The notes under the pieces are model-generated. The model had not been told where the DNA came from and did no database searches. It saw nothing but the letters and a program-made list of their open reading frames with translations. Both the position numbers and the translations under genes were made by a program. From Acheta domesticus (lineage: Eukaryota; Arthropoda; Insecta; Orthoptera; Gryllidae), in NCBI GenBank assembly GCA_031308135.1, contig JAHLJT010000631.1:194175685-194239684 (forward strand): DNA of 64,000 bases, in the 5' to 3' direction. Positions 44,986 through 55,790 of this stretch are shown here, piece after piece. Position 1 is the first letter of the stretch, and every line of letters starts with the position of its first letter.

Positions 44986-45300
44986 CTAGTGGTGCTATAG
45001 AATGGCACATACTTTCTCACCGTAGTTATTTTTCAAATGCCAATCGTGGGATTAATTATTTGGAGTAAGCCTTTCACCGTTGCCTTTCTTGGTCATGTTT
45101 GAAAGACATGTTTTTCGCATGTTGACAATTACCGGCTCCTAATGATAGAATTGATACAATTACGTTTTAACTAAAATATAAGTAATTAGTCCGCATGTCA
45201 CTCCTGTGGTGCAGCTGGTTAAAGCGCTTTGTGGTTAAGATCTTCAGTAAGGAAGATGCCGAGTTCGATCCCCAGTTGGGGATTTTAATTTGATGAACGT
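44986..45300. repeat. ACTAGTGG terminal segment followed by tRNA-like head
   Basis: It starts CTAGTGGTGCTATAGAATGG. Read on minus this is a GTGCC...GCAC hairpin followed by CACTAG and T, a Helitron-like 3' end. About 220 bases on, at 45205-45283 on plus, GTGGTGCAGCTGGTTAAAGC (A box) and CCGAGTTCGATCCCC (B box) form a tRNA-like module. The same order recurs at 47228-47540. Confidence 0.5.
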
Positions 45301-45498
45301 GATGTTGCAGGAAAAAACATTGAAGAGTGTAGATACTTTATTGAAAATCATTTCAAGTACTTCTACTCACGAATAGAATCAATGCAGATAAGACTTGTCT
45401 GTGTTTTCCCAACTTGCACCTTTAAAACAATTTTTCAGCTCTGTTATTCGGTTTCTGAAGCGTATGACATGTCAAATCAAGCGTTGTCTAGTATATAT

Positions 45499-46959
45499 TG
45501 TAACGAACGTGAATTCCACGTACTTTTTGGAATGAAGCCAATCAGATCAAATATTGGCTAAATCAATTTTCAGCCATCGGTTGTACAAGATTCCACCGTC
45601 CGCCCGGTCGCTCGAGCGCCGCCGTGCAGCCGACGAGTTTTCTTATCGGTGACTGGGAGGGGTGAAGAAGGGGTAACTCTTATCTGGAGGAGTGAGGTGT
45701 GCAACTACTATCTGAGGAGTGACGTTTGCAGAGTAGGGGAGAGAAAGGGGAGTACGGCACGACGGGGCAGAAAGTTCTTGGGCTCGGGGGTGTGCGGTAA
45801 CGGATAGAGAGAAAAGTACGGGACGCCAGGGGCAGAAAGTGCTTGGACTCCGAAGGTGTAAGGTTGACGGCAGAGTCGTAAAGATGTGGCCGTGAGTCGG
45901 GTCAGCGAGAGGTTGTGCCATGCCAGGACGGCTTTCGCCACCCTTTGTTCTTGCTGCAAGTTTTGCTGTTTGGGGCGAGGCTATTTTTCCAACGGACTAA
46001 GGTCGGTATTTCGATCCTTGCATCCTCTACATCGGGTCCTTCCTACACGAACTGTGTGAAACTGTGCGAGTTTGTCTCGCAAGTGGTGTGTATAATACGT
46101 AGTATACCAGTGGCGTAAAATTGCTGCGTGTTCTATGGGGACATGAGGGAAATAATCTCGGAACTAAAGTGGCCGCGCATTCTATACTAGAACTGAGAAT
46201 TTTGAAGCAATTAGTTATAGAAGGCAGACTGGTGTAAGGCACGTGTTCACGCAGTTCACCGTCAGAGATAATTTTAGGGGCCATTAACGTTAATTCTAAG
46301 AAAATTCTTTTGAACATTCTGTGCTATCAACAAACTGTGTTTATTCACTGTAATAGAATACAAGATGTTCTTCTTGTCTTGTTCTTTAGTTTTTGAAGAA
46401 ACTTCTTTGGAATATTTTGTGTTATCAAGAAAACATTACATTTGTTCATTTAATTGAATGGAGATTTTTGGGAGGGATTCTAAAAAAATTCGTGCACGAA
46501 ATTATTTGCATGTATTTTGATGCAGTGTATAATGAGGGACAGTTAACTGCAATTTCCGTAAACGGAAGGTACTACGACATTGAGTCATGGAAGAAGCATG
46601 TGCCCTTCACTCATCCCAACCGGGATGTCATTCTTTCCATTTGTGGAGCTTCAACTCGTTTTGTCACGGAAGATATTGCTGTAATTCTAAGCTGTGCAAA
46701 TCTTAAAATCAATTCGTGATAACTGTGCAGTTGATTCTCCCTTTTGATATTTTTTGAATTGTGTTTTTTTTGTTTGTGTATTTTGTTTGTGTTTCAATGT
46801 TATTGTCATTCAAGGATTGTTTTGTGGTTTCGCTTCAACGCGATTCCAATTACATGTTGTTCTGTGATAACGACTTTGAGTTTTTTTTTCATTTGAAATC
46901 TTCTGATGAGCTACGATCCCACTAAAATCCCCACGAAACCGACAGCACGTTCGGTTACA
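45499..46959. mobile_element. Probable solo LTR
   Basis: The interval begins TGTAACGAACGTG and ends CACGTTCGGTTACA, so the ends are inverted repeats of the TGT...ACA type expected of LTRs. It is flanked by ATAT on both sides (45495-45498 and 46960-46963), consistent with a 4-bp target duplication. There is a CCAAT box at about 45539 and an internal ~67-bp duplication (AGAGAGAAAAGTACGGGACG at 45805 against GAGAGAAAGGGGAGTACGGC at 45739). An open frame at 46393-46719 (start TTG) has no recognisable domain. No primer-binding site, gag or pol adjoins it, so LTR-LTR recombination would have removed the interior. At 1461 bp it is long for a solo LTR; a DNA transposon is an alternative. Confidence 0.35.
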
Positions 46960-47078
46960 ATATCTATATCAACGAATTTCAATAAAATTATGAGTATTTT
47001 AACGTTAAATTGTAATACAATATAACCAGAACGCATGCGATGAACTTACATATCCCTAACGGTTCCGAAATTATTATT

Positions 47079-47540
47079 ACTTTCTCGCCTTACGAATACT
47101 TCGTAAGAAGAGAAAGTTATGTAATCGTGCGCCGGAAAACGAGGAATTTTCGTCAGAAAAACTCTTATAGCAGGGGTCTGGTAACGAAAAAGTGGATAAA
47201 ACATATTGCTTAAAAATGTTTAAAAAAATAGTGGTGCTATAGAATGTCAGAGACTTTATCGGAGATCTTAGTTTTTCAATCTCTAAATTGAACTTGTTTT
47301 TCTGTTGTGAATGATAATATTCCCAGTTACCTTCCTTGAGCGCTTAAAGGACATTTTTTTATATACTCTGGATATTTTCGTTTTCTAATGCGAGAAATGA
47401 AATCACCATACTCTATTACTGTTTTATAAGTTTGTTTCATGCCTATCCATTGTGGTCACAGCGGTTAATCAGCGAGGATTGATACAGGTCTTCCGAGGGA
47501 AGCTTCGGCGGTTCGTGTCCTGGTCGCGGAATATTATTTG
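47079..47540 (+). repeat. DINE-like copy: palindrome, short body, ACTAGTGG segment and tRNA-like head
   Basis: The palindrome 47079-47117 (ACTTTCTCGCCTTACGAA and TTCGTAAGAAGAGAAAGT, 16 of 18 pairs) leads into TATGTAATCGTGCGCCGG and CTCTTATAGCAGGGGTCTGG. After a large deletion relative to 43969 comes TAGTGGTGCTATAGAATGTC at 47229. A tRNA-like module follows at about 47449-47530 (GTGGTCACAGCGGTTAATC, then GGCGGTTCGTGTCC). The order matches 43969-45300. Confidence 0.6.
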
Positions 47541-47819
47541 TTAGAATTTTCTGTTGTCATAGGAAATAATTGAGAATTCTATAAACTTTATTTAAAACTA
47601 TGTAAAACCATTTGAATAACAAATATTGATAATTATGATAAATGTACTGCAAGTGTCTGTATATATTTGTTCAAATTTTTAACTTTTAACAATTTTTTAC
47701 GTCTCTTCTTGGATCTGTAAAGCATATGTACCATCGTATCAATTGTTCCTTTATCATGCATTTACCATATTGCAGGTCGGTTCGATTCTTTCATGGCTCT
47801 GTTCGTCCCATGCAGTGCT

Positions 47820-47895
47820 AGTGTGGCGTAGTGGTATAAGCGCCGGTTCGTTAACTTTGAGTATCGGATTTCGGGTCTCTGTACGGATAACGTTT
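47820..47895 (+). repeat. tRNA-like SINE head
   Basis: GTGGCGTAGTGGTATAAGCG is a good A box; the B box position reads GATTTCGGGTCTC and is degenerate. No proper acceptor stem. Confidence 0.4.
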
Positions 47896-48864
47896 GCTGT
47901 GTAACGTCGTGGGTAGGGATCTACGCCACCAATTAACAGACACGAGTGAGTATTTACAAATTTATTTACACATATTTACATAATCACTCTAAGGCGTTTT
48001 GTTAGAGCTACTCACTGCAGCCCCCCTCTCTCTCTACACGCGCCTAGCGGCGATGTAACACTCCACCGTGTTCGAACACATCGAACACCCACTCGTGCAT
48101 AGAGCACTCCGCGCCAGCCTGGGCGGATAAAGTTTTGCAGATAACCGCGAGGGAGCCTCCTACACTGTGTTCCCTCACGAGGCCTCGCGACACGGCTTTA
48201 TATAGTGCCGCGTCACATGACCTCCTACGTCATTTCTCCCTCCCACGCCTGGACCTGCCTGGACATGCCTGGACCTGCCTTGCGCACGACACCACGCACC
48301 TCCGCCACCACCCCTCTTTCTTACCTCCGGAGGGTGGCCTTTGTTTGGGGAGGCTATTTTAAGGTCCCTCATGCCCATACCTTGCAAGCTCGTCTCTCTG
48401 CGCAGGAAGTGGAGCCTATGACGCTACAGCTGGTAGAATACACTTTTGCCGGTTTATGAAGTAGTGGAATAGCATTAAGGACCATATAGAAGCAGAGCGA
48501 GAAAGTATGTGCGTTGGAAGCACCATTCGTTTTTGTTGATAATAAGCCCTCGAATCTAAATCACAGTCATGAAGTGAAGCACTATATAAAGGAAATTTAT
48601 TTAAGAAAGGCAAATCATAGAATACAATTAATGCAATAAACAATATAATTCCACCAAAGTGAAACTTACATGGGACGTTTAGAAAGTAAAATAAGCATCC
48701 ACAGAATTATATTCATTGCAAACAAATTGTCTTTGAGTGTTTATATAGGGATTTCGAGCAAATATAGCACAATGCTGCTTGAACCCGGTTTGTCTCTTCG
48801 GACGATAAGCGAATCTTCTTTTCTCTCTTGGTTGCTCCCTGACATAACTTTTTACTCTAAAAAG
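47896..48864. other. No recognisable gene
   Basis: The GC-rich part at 48080-48420 includes TTTATATAG (about 48191), GACATGCCTGGACC-type duplications and CpGs. It might be a small regulatory island; nothing more can be supported. Confidence 0.35.
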
Positions 48865-48995
48865 AATAAAAAACTAAGTAACTGAAACTACAGCGAAAGA
48901 ATGGCGGACAATATTCTTGCTGAACCTATGAATCTTACCTTTGATATAAAGTACAAAAAACACGACCAAAATGAGACTACATTTTTCTGATCTTC
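48865..48995 (+). repeat. Dispersed repeat shared with 42490-42620
   Basis: Plus-strand copy of the segment described at 42490-42620. Confidence 0.55.
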
Positions 48996-49961
48996 ACGCA
49001 AGCATTCAATATGCAAAACAGACTAAATAACTGAGAGGAGAGTGGAGGCGATAATCGTATCGAAATGTAACGCAATTGCTCGTCCATGAGAAGATATATA
49101 ACAGTAATCGCTACAATAATCGGCGTCTTCACAATTTTTTCCCTCCTCAGAATTGATAAAAACGATGAACGGATGCGGAATTGTATCGTGCGGGAAGGTT
49201 AATACCTCAACCGTTATCTCCGTGTGTTGAAAGATGTCAATGGCATTTAAGTAAACCCAGAATTGTTATAGATTGTTTCTAACAGCGCGAGTAACGGCGG
49301 GTTGAGATAGAATATTCTTTATTTCTTCCAGGTAAAGATGAAGTAACTCAATATAAATGATCGAACAACCATACTAATTCTCGACGTTTTCCTTCAATTA
49401 CTTACGTATGGCGAAACATTCCCCCTCTCGGTCCAGCCTAAGTCTTTACCCTCTCAGTCCATCTTCAAAGACGGAAGCACGCACTAACTCAGGTGTACTA
49501 TTGGGCGTATTACCGAGGCTTTAGTAGTTAGAAGCACCCGAAATCTGCTGCATGATCCTACAAGCAGATCGAAATCCCTTGACCTTCACCTGGAGAGCAA
49601 GTTCCGCAGAGTACAGATGTGCCTGAGTGGATCACGCGGGCGTGAAGCGTACTTCAGCGGCATTTGCGGCACCGCCACAGACGACCACAAAGGAGGGGGG
49701 GAGGTGGCTGAAGCCAACGCCTGAAGCCAGCTGGCGACGTGGAAGGGTGTCACAACGCTGTGTGCGCGCTACGAACAGACAGCCACGTGACGTCACGCTC
49801 AACTGAGCTGCAAAGCTCAGACGAGGAGCAAATTGCGAAGTCGGTCAAGGACTAGATAGAATATAACGTTTATTAGGCTACTTAGAAATACATAGAGTTA
49901 TTTCCGGTAGTAGCGGTTTCTAAATAGTTATAACAAAGACACAAATTAAACAATAAACTAG
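48996..49961. other. No recognisable gene
   Basis: No supported feature. Confidence 0.4.
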
Positions 49962-51000
49962 TGATACAGAATAGCACAGACTTTCTCGTAGTAAAGGTTT
50001 CTAATTTCTTTGGTGTGGGCTAACTTTACGTTCGTGCCCTACTCTTACCAGCTGCCATCTATCGTCGCCCAAAATACATTTTTAAAATTTTTTCTCAATT
50101 CTTCGATTTACTAATCGTAGATTCAAAATATTACTTTCAAAATATTAAAGTAGAGTAAAAGCTAGTCTTGTATGGAAATTTTCGTTGAAAAATGTGGAGC
50201 CAGTTTTAAGAAAAAAATTGTTTAAGCTTGTAATAACCATTTCAATTTTTCTATTAATCATTCCTAATTAAACTGGAACTTTTATTGAATTTATTTTGCC
50301 CTACTAGTCCAGTCGGTCGACGTGCCCTCCATACGAATGAGCAAAGCTGTTGGAAATTGTACCTTCGACTCTACTACATCGGACTGCCCGCAAATAATTA
50401 GCTCTAGTCTCCACTCCTGTTAACCTATTTAAAAAAAAGTGAGTTGACATTCTTACGTTCACTTCCGTTCTGTTGTCACTCCAATTCAAGATGCCTCCTC
50501 TCGTCGCCGAACGCCCACTCCTGAACGTCGCCCCTTGCACTTTTTCACCTTCTCTGGGTTACCAGCAATACTCCCTTTATTCCTTATTCCGAATACAACG
50601 TCCAAAAGTACCATTTGCTTTCCGTGCTGGCGACCAACAAAATTTCCATTTTAACTCTCCTCGGCCCCCTCCATATGATATCACCTTCCAATAACAATAG
50701 CCACCACCATCTCACATCTTAACAAATTACAAATTTATATACTTATGTCATCTAGCGGTAGTCGGTATATCACAAGCTCTAGTGTAAATGCGAAATTTGA
50801 AGCTCACAGGAATCTTCAGTGTTTGGAAAAAATGACATTTGAATTCAATTGAAGCACTTTTACTCACAAATTCAATTATGTACTGAAATAGCTGGAAATG
50901 TGAATATTAGTTTACGTACGTGTACATATGTACACCCTAAGTTTTTGTACGTATGTAACGTACGTATTTATACGTTCGTATGCCAGAAAGTAAACGCACC
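49962..51000 (-). mobile_element. DINE/Helentron-like copy, diverged or interrupted
   Basis: It starts at the left with ACTAGTGATACAGAATAGC and GACTTTCTCGTAG, followed by TACCAGCTGCCATCTATCG (about 50045), which matches TGCCAGCTGCCATCTATCA at about 4760. The internal-unit hallmark GTGGAGCCAGTTTTAAG is at 50200. A second family segment (CGAAATTTGAAGCTC...GAAGCACTTTTACTCAC) is at 50790-50870. The right end, 50915-50995, is a TACGTACGTGTACATATGTA-type palindromic stretch like 6229-6270. About 450 bases (50290-50740) show no family similarity and may be an insertion. Confidence 0.45.
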
Positions 51001-52334
51001 ATAATATATACATATTACTTAATACAATTTTACAAAATTAATGTCCTAGCTTTGTAATGATAAAGCTGTTCTGCCAATATAAAATAGCAATAATAACAAT
51101 ACAAAATGATTTTAATTCTGAAATATTGCTAAAAACTACAATTCATTTTATCTAGGTATTGTAACATTTCTGACATTCTGAGGGAAAGTCTCCAGCACTT
51201 TTTCAGGTAATATGCAGTGACAAGATTGAAGCGATTGAAGGGGCGGAACGATAGTGTTTGGCTGTGAGGATGCTGAATTACGAGTTGCGTTTGAAGAAAG
51301 TAAAAGGAAAAAGAGAAAGGCAAGACAAGAAACGAGTGGAATATCTATTCCAAAGAAACCGTACGCTAGGGAAGAGAATTGACAATGGAGTTTGGAATGA
51401 AAAGTTTTACGACTGACTGCAGAAGTAATACAATTTTCTTCAATAGCTTAACATTTTAACGACTTACATTCGATTAATTATGAAATTATGAGTTGTTCTC
51501 ATTGTTATTAGATTGTGAAGGCGCATAAAAGTAAGTTGAAAGAATAAGATGTCTGATTCAATACGTGCCTGTCCCGAGCGACGTAATTAACAGAGTAAGT
51601 TCTTCTCCTTTGGGTCTCATTATTGCTAAAATAATACGTGATCAAATATTTTGGGATATGTTAAAATATTCGTTAATTTAAAAATACGAATTAACACTGC
51701 AGTAGGTGCGTATTATTTTGTTACAGAGAGGCGCGGGGTGACTCGGTCACCCCTCACCTCTCAGGAAAAAGGACAAGAAAAAAATAAATAAAACACTCGT
51801 TCGTTTTGTTTACGTAATATGTACGGGTTCAATTCAAAGTTTATATAAAAATATTTAGACATTTTCACAGGGCCGTGTCTAGTGAACGGACTGTTTTCTC
51901 ACGGAGAATTATTGTTCGAACAAGTTATCTTATATTTATTTTATATTTCATACTGAAGTACATCGCGTGGTTTCGCAACCTCGCTTCAATACAACTTCTT
52001 TGTTGCCTAGCGCTCTCTGCAGCCAATTCTTACGAAAACTACCGCCTCCGGCGTTCGCCGTACATAGCCGTTGCCACATGTGGCAACGTGCGCTGTTAGA
52101 ATTGGTTTGTAACACAACAGCTCAGGTCCTTCCTATTAATTTAATATTAATGGCGTAATTTCTATAATTTAAAATCATGCCTAATTTACACCTTGTTTAT
52201 AAATCCCTTTCTGTCTTAAATTTAAGCACATAATCCGACCAATTTGTTTTCCTGCCTCTCATTGGCTACCGCACAAAATTCGGCGGCAAAATGCTCTCAG
52301 CGAGCGTCGCCGCCGCCAGTCACTACTCAGTCGC
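51001..52334. other. No recognisable gene
   Basis: No coding, RNA or repeat signal recognised. Confidence 0.4.
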
Positions 52335-52480
52335 GCTACACATCTCGTGCCGGTCATTCGCGCTAAAATTCTCGTGCCGTGCGGTCGCGCTACAGAACTC
52401 GTCCAGTGCAGTTGTGCTGAACATCTTGTGCCGGTCAGTCGCGCCATAGATCTCGTGCAGTGCAGACGTGATGGAATTTT
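52335..52480. repeat. Degenerate 27-bp tandem repeat, about 5 units
   Basis: Units of the type GCGCTACACATCTCGTGCCG recur about every 27 bases with substitutions. On the minus strand they give a nine-residue peptide repeat (MARLTGTRC and variants) inside a 185-codon open frame (52816-52259). That frame starts at a TTG/ATG-poor position, has no recognised domain and is not called as a gene. Confidence 0.55.
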
Positions 52481-53078
52481 CTCTGTGTGCAATCGTGCCG
52501 AGATTTTGTTAGCGCACTCCGCATCGCTCAGTCGTGCGTTCTGTAAGCCATCATGGCTATTACTTGTTTCATTGTCGAACTGCAAGCTACGCTTACGTTC
52601 GCAATATAAATGAACTTTATTTGAGCCATTACCGGCAACCACCACGTGATTTGTTCCGTGTATTTTCAACCCGTGCTTTCTATAAGGCGAGTTCATGCAA
52701 TCATGGCATCTAACATTACTGTTGCCAAAGGACGCTTGCGCTCCGCAAGGGACAAGCCACCCATCATGGTTTATAATTAACTTTGTTACTAAGTTGCACA
52801 CTGTGTACGACTTCATATATTGTGATATTGACTGGCTGTATTAGTGCAACATTTGTGCTCGGTGCCATGCTATGCATGTGTCGCCAGTACTGTTGTACGC
52901 TGTTTGGCTCGCCAACATTCAACTCGTGACTCCCAGTTTTATTGTACTGTGCTGTATTAACTGTGTTGTGTGTGTGTGTAATATGACGCGGCTGAAGGAA
53001 TGTGTGTGGTAGAGGCTATAAGTGAATAAAGAAGATGGGGGGTGGATTGTGGTGGAACCGAAAAATGCGGAAAATATG

Positions 53079-53117
53079 TGCCCTGATGAAGGCTGAATAA
53101 AGGCCGAAACGTTGGCA
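53079..53117 (+). ncRNA. Hammerhead-ribozyme-like motif
   Basis: Stem I TGCC (53079-53082) and GGCA (53114-53117) pair perfectly. Between them lie CTGATGA (53083-53089), one extra A, a 3-4 bp stem GGCT/GGCC (one wobble) with a 7-base loop, and GAAACGTT (53106-53113). This has every hammerhead element except that stem III is only the ACGT palindrome and one base is inserted before stem II. The layout agrees with the motif at 17493. Confidence 0.35.
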
Positions 53118-54359
53118 GATTGAAAATTTTTTATATCAATGACCTAATCTCAAGAATCATTCCATAATATTCCATAATAATGTATTAACTGTGTTGTGCT
53201 GTTCAGTGCACATCATTATTGCACGCTTGCTATGTATTAAGCGTGCTGCCTCTCAACGGCCGCTGCCTCTGGTGGATCGCTGCAAGTTGTCACCTGCACA
53301 AACCCGCCGGCACCTCCTTGTGTGTGACGTCATCCTGCTGCGTCACTCAGCCTTCGTCCATCACTGGGCGAGATCATTGATTTCATGTACTTTCTTTCAG
53401 ATCAACTGCCCTCAACATTCAAGTATGCTTTCAAATAGCATACTATTGTAATCCACTAATTTATGTAATCACTAATTTTTTATAATTATATATTCCTTGT
53501 TAAATTATGTGTTGTGTTTAATTAAGCAATGGTGTGACATATCACATCTCCGGTATCTTCTCTTACCGAGTTGCCTTTTACTAAATCGGAGAAGTGGTCC
53601 TTCTGAGTTATCCCAGGTTTGTAAGAGGGGGCAAAATTCATAACAGTCCACTCGCTCCCGCCTCCCACTTATAATTATTATATTTGCAAAATATTAGTAA
53701 ACCAGCCTGTCACTGGTAAGAAAATTTGACATTTATCATAAATTTGTTTAAATCAATTGCACACGTATATAAATCCAGCTGTACGTGTCTCACAGTTTAC
53801 CCTCAGAGGAGACTGTATTGTACATAGAAATTCCATGTTCCATCAAAACCTGCAAATAATGCAGAATAATAATTCAAGTTTACCTGAAAATATTCCATCT
53901 CAAAATTTACTATCACAAGATATGATATATCTGTTATGTCGCGCTTATTACGGCGCGAATAAGTATTGTATTTGGTGCTCGAGCATCAAGACAGCGCGCT
54001 CTGGCGGGAATCGGCGGCGGCAGCGGCAAGTCGTGGCCACGGTCCGGCAGGCTCGAGGCGTGGAGCGAGTCTCGCCGCCTAGCATCGGCCCTTTAAAGGG
54101 AGCCGGCCGACACCCCGGGGGCAGTCTGGAGAGAGCCCCGAGAACGCCACGAGTAGCGGTACGTGCCGAGTCCGGAGAACCAGCTGCCAGATGAATGTCG
54201 TCGTGGGGTGACGATTACAGCCAGCATCAGCAGGAAGCGTCCAGGGGCGGACGTGTCGCTAAGCAGGGCATTGGAGATTGCCCGGGATTAGCAATATGGC
54301 TGACTGCTTTTGTAACGAATGAATTAATAAATTATTGTTAAATTAGCGTGCGAGATTTA
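53118..54359. other. No recognisable gene; GC-rich at 53985-54290
   Basis: The GC-rich segment just before the Jockey-like element has GGCCCTTTAAAGGGAGCC and many CpGs. It may be the element's 5' UTR or unrelated flank. Confidence 0.3.
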
Positions 54360-55790
54360 TTTAATGGACATAACATATCAATCTGAAAATGCTTCTCTTC
54401 AATCAACATTTTCCAATACCACCAATGTACCTCGAGCTACTCTCGGATTTATAGAAATGCAAACGGACAACCAGCCTCCCTTCATTTACACAGACATTTC
54501 ATATAATACAAATAGAAACCAGCCTCCTCTACAAGAAACACACCCAGCCAAACGTCAAAAGTCCTTGCCTTCTTGAGGATACATCAACCTCAAATGTGAT
54601 ACATCAACCTCAAAATTCTTCTCGGCAATCAACATCTACTACCATCAATGTTCTTCAAGCTGCTCCCGGATTAGAAGAAATTCAACCTAATAATCAACCT
54701 TCCACACTTTTTACACACACATTGGGTAATTTAAATAATCAACCTTCTCTTCAAGAAACAAATTCAGCCAAACGTCAAAAATAATGTATACCAACTTATT
54801 TAATTTCAACATACTCCAGATACGACATCTTGAAGGAAACTGCCGATACTGATAACGAACTCTCTAACTCAAGTGAAAATTCCACCGTTTACTGTGATTG
54901 GAAAAAATTATCAGCTATTAAGATAAGATATATAAAAAATTGTGCAATATGAATACACCACTAAAATGCTATAAAATAACTCTCGCAAAAATGAAATAAA
55001 AATACAGTTCACATCTATTGATGTCTTTAGAAATTTTCCCAAATTTAATGAATCAAACAACATTCAATTTCATACATATCAAGATACATCAAAATGTGTT
55101 TCCCTGTGATGCTTAAAAACATTAGTTCTTCAATTTCATAAATAGACATTTATAATGAACTATTTAGGTAACAATATCCCATAATCAGTGTTAGAAGTCT
55201 TTATGAAAAATCCAGAAAACCTCTTCAAACGTGTGCTTTAGACCTACAAAACTCCAAAGAAGGTAAATACATTCTTCATCTGAAAACCTTATTTCATTGC
55301 TTAGTGAACATTCAACCAAGAACTCAACGTTTTTCTCCCATACAATGTAAAAACTGTCAACGATTTGATCACTTACAGGCAACCTGTCGTTTAACTCCCT
55401 GATGTGTCAAATGTAATCAGAATCACAACGATTCTCTCTGCAACAAACCTCAAAATTCACTTCCGATTTGTGTTAACTGTAACCAGGAGCACTAAACAAT
55501 AAAACTTCTAAATTCAATAATGCTTCACACGAGACCATAAATCATTTAGAGAATACAAATACACAGCCTAAAACCTTCACATTTCCCACCACAGACTTTC
55601 CCCCACTTCAGAAACCACCTAATGTCTGGTCAAATAAATATATTCCAACACAGCTCGCAATTCTCACAATATGAATAACATTAACACTTCTTCATTAAAT
55701 ATCTCACAATTATTACCACAATAGTTACACAAGTTGTAGCTTCAATTCAACAAATGATAGAATCACTTTTGAACAAACAAAATGTCTAAG
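54360..55790 (+). pseudogene. Jockey-like LINE ORF1 (nucleic-acid-binding protein), decayed
   Basis: The N-terminal part occurs as two similar in-tandem pieces, 54364-54576 and 54596-54784, both ending in a QET...AKRQK sequence, so a ~230-bp duplication or a repeated domain is present. The middle is broken by stops and shifts. The C-terminal part (55346-55492) has three zinc-knuckle units: CKNCQRFDHLQATC (C-X2-C-X4-H-X4-C), CVKCNQNHNDSLC, and CVNCNQEH before a stop. This is the Jockey-clade Gag-like arrangement; the protein would coat the element RNA. A TGA lies between knuckles one and two. It is followed at 55782 by ORF2, as in Jockey elements. Confidence 0.6.

Noticed and set aside
45205..45283. 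Functional tRNA gene
   Set aside because: A and B boxes are present but no cloverleaf acceptor/anticodon arrangement could be drawn; a diverged copy of the same module is at 47449.
46393..46719. 108-codon open frame as a gene
   Set aside because: Starts with TTG, no recognisable domain, and lies inside the candidate LTR.
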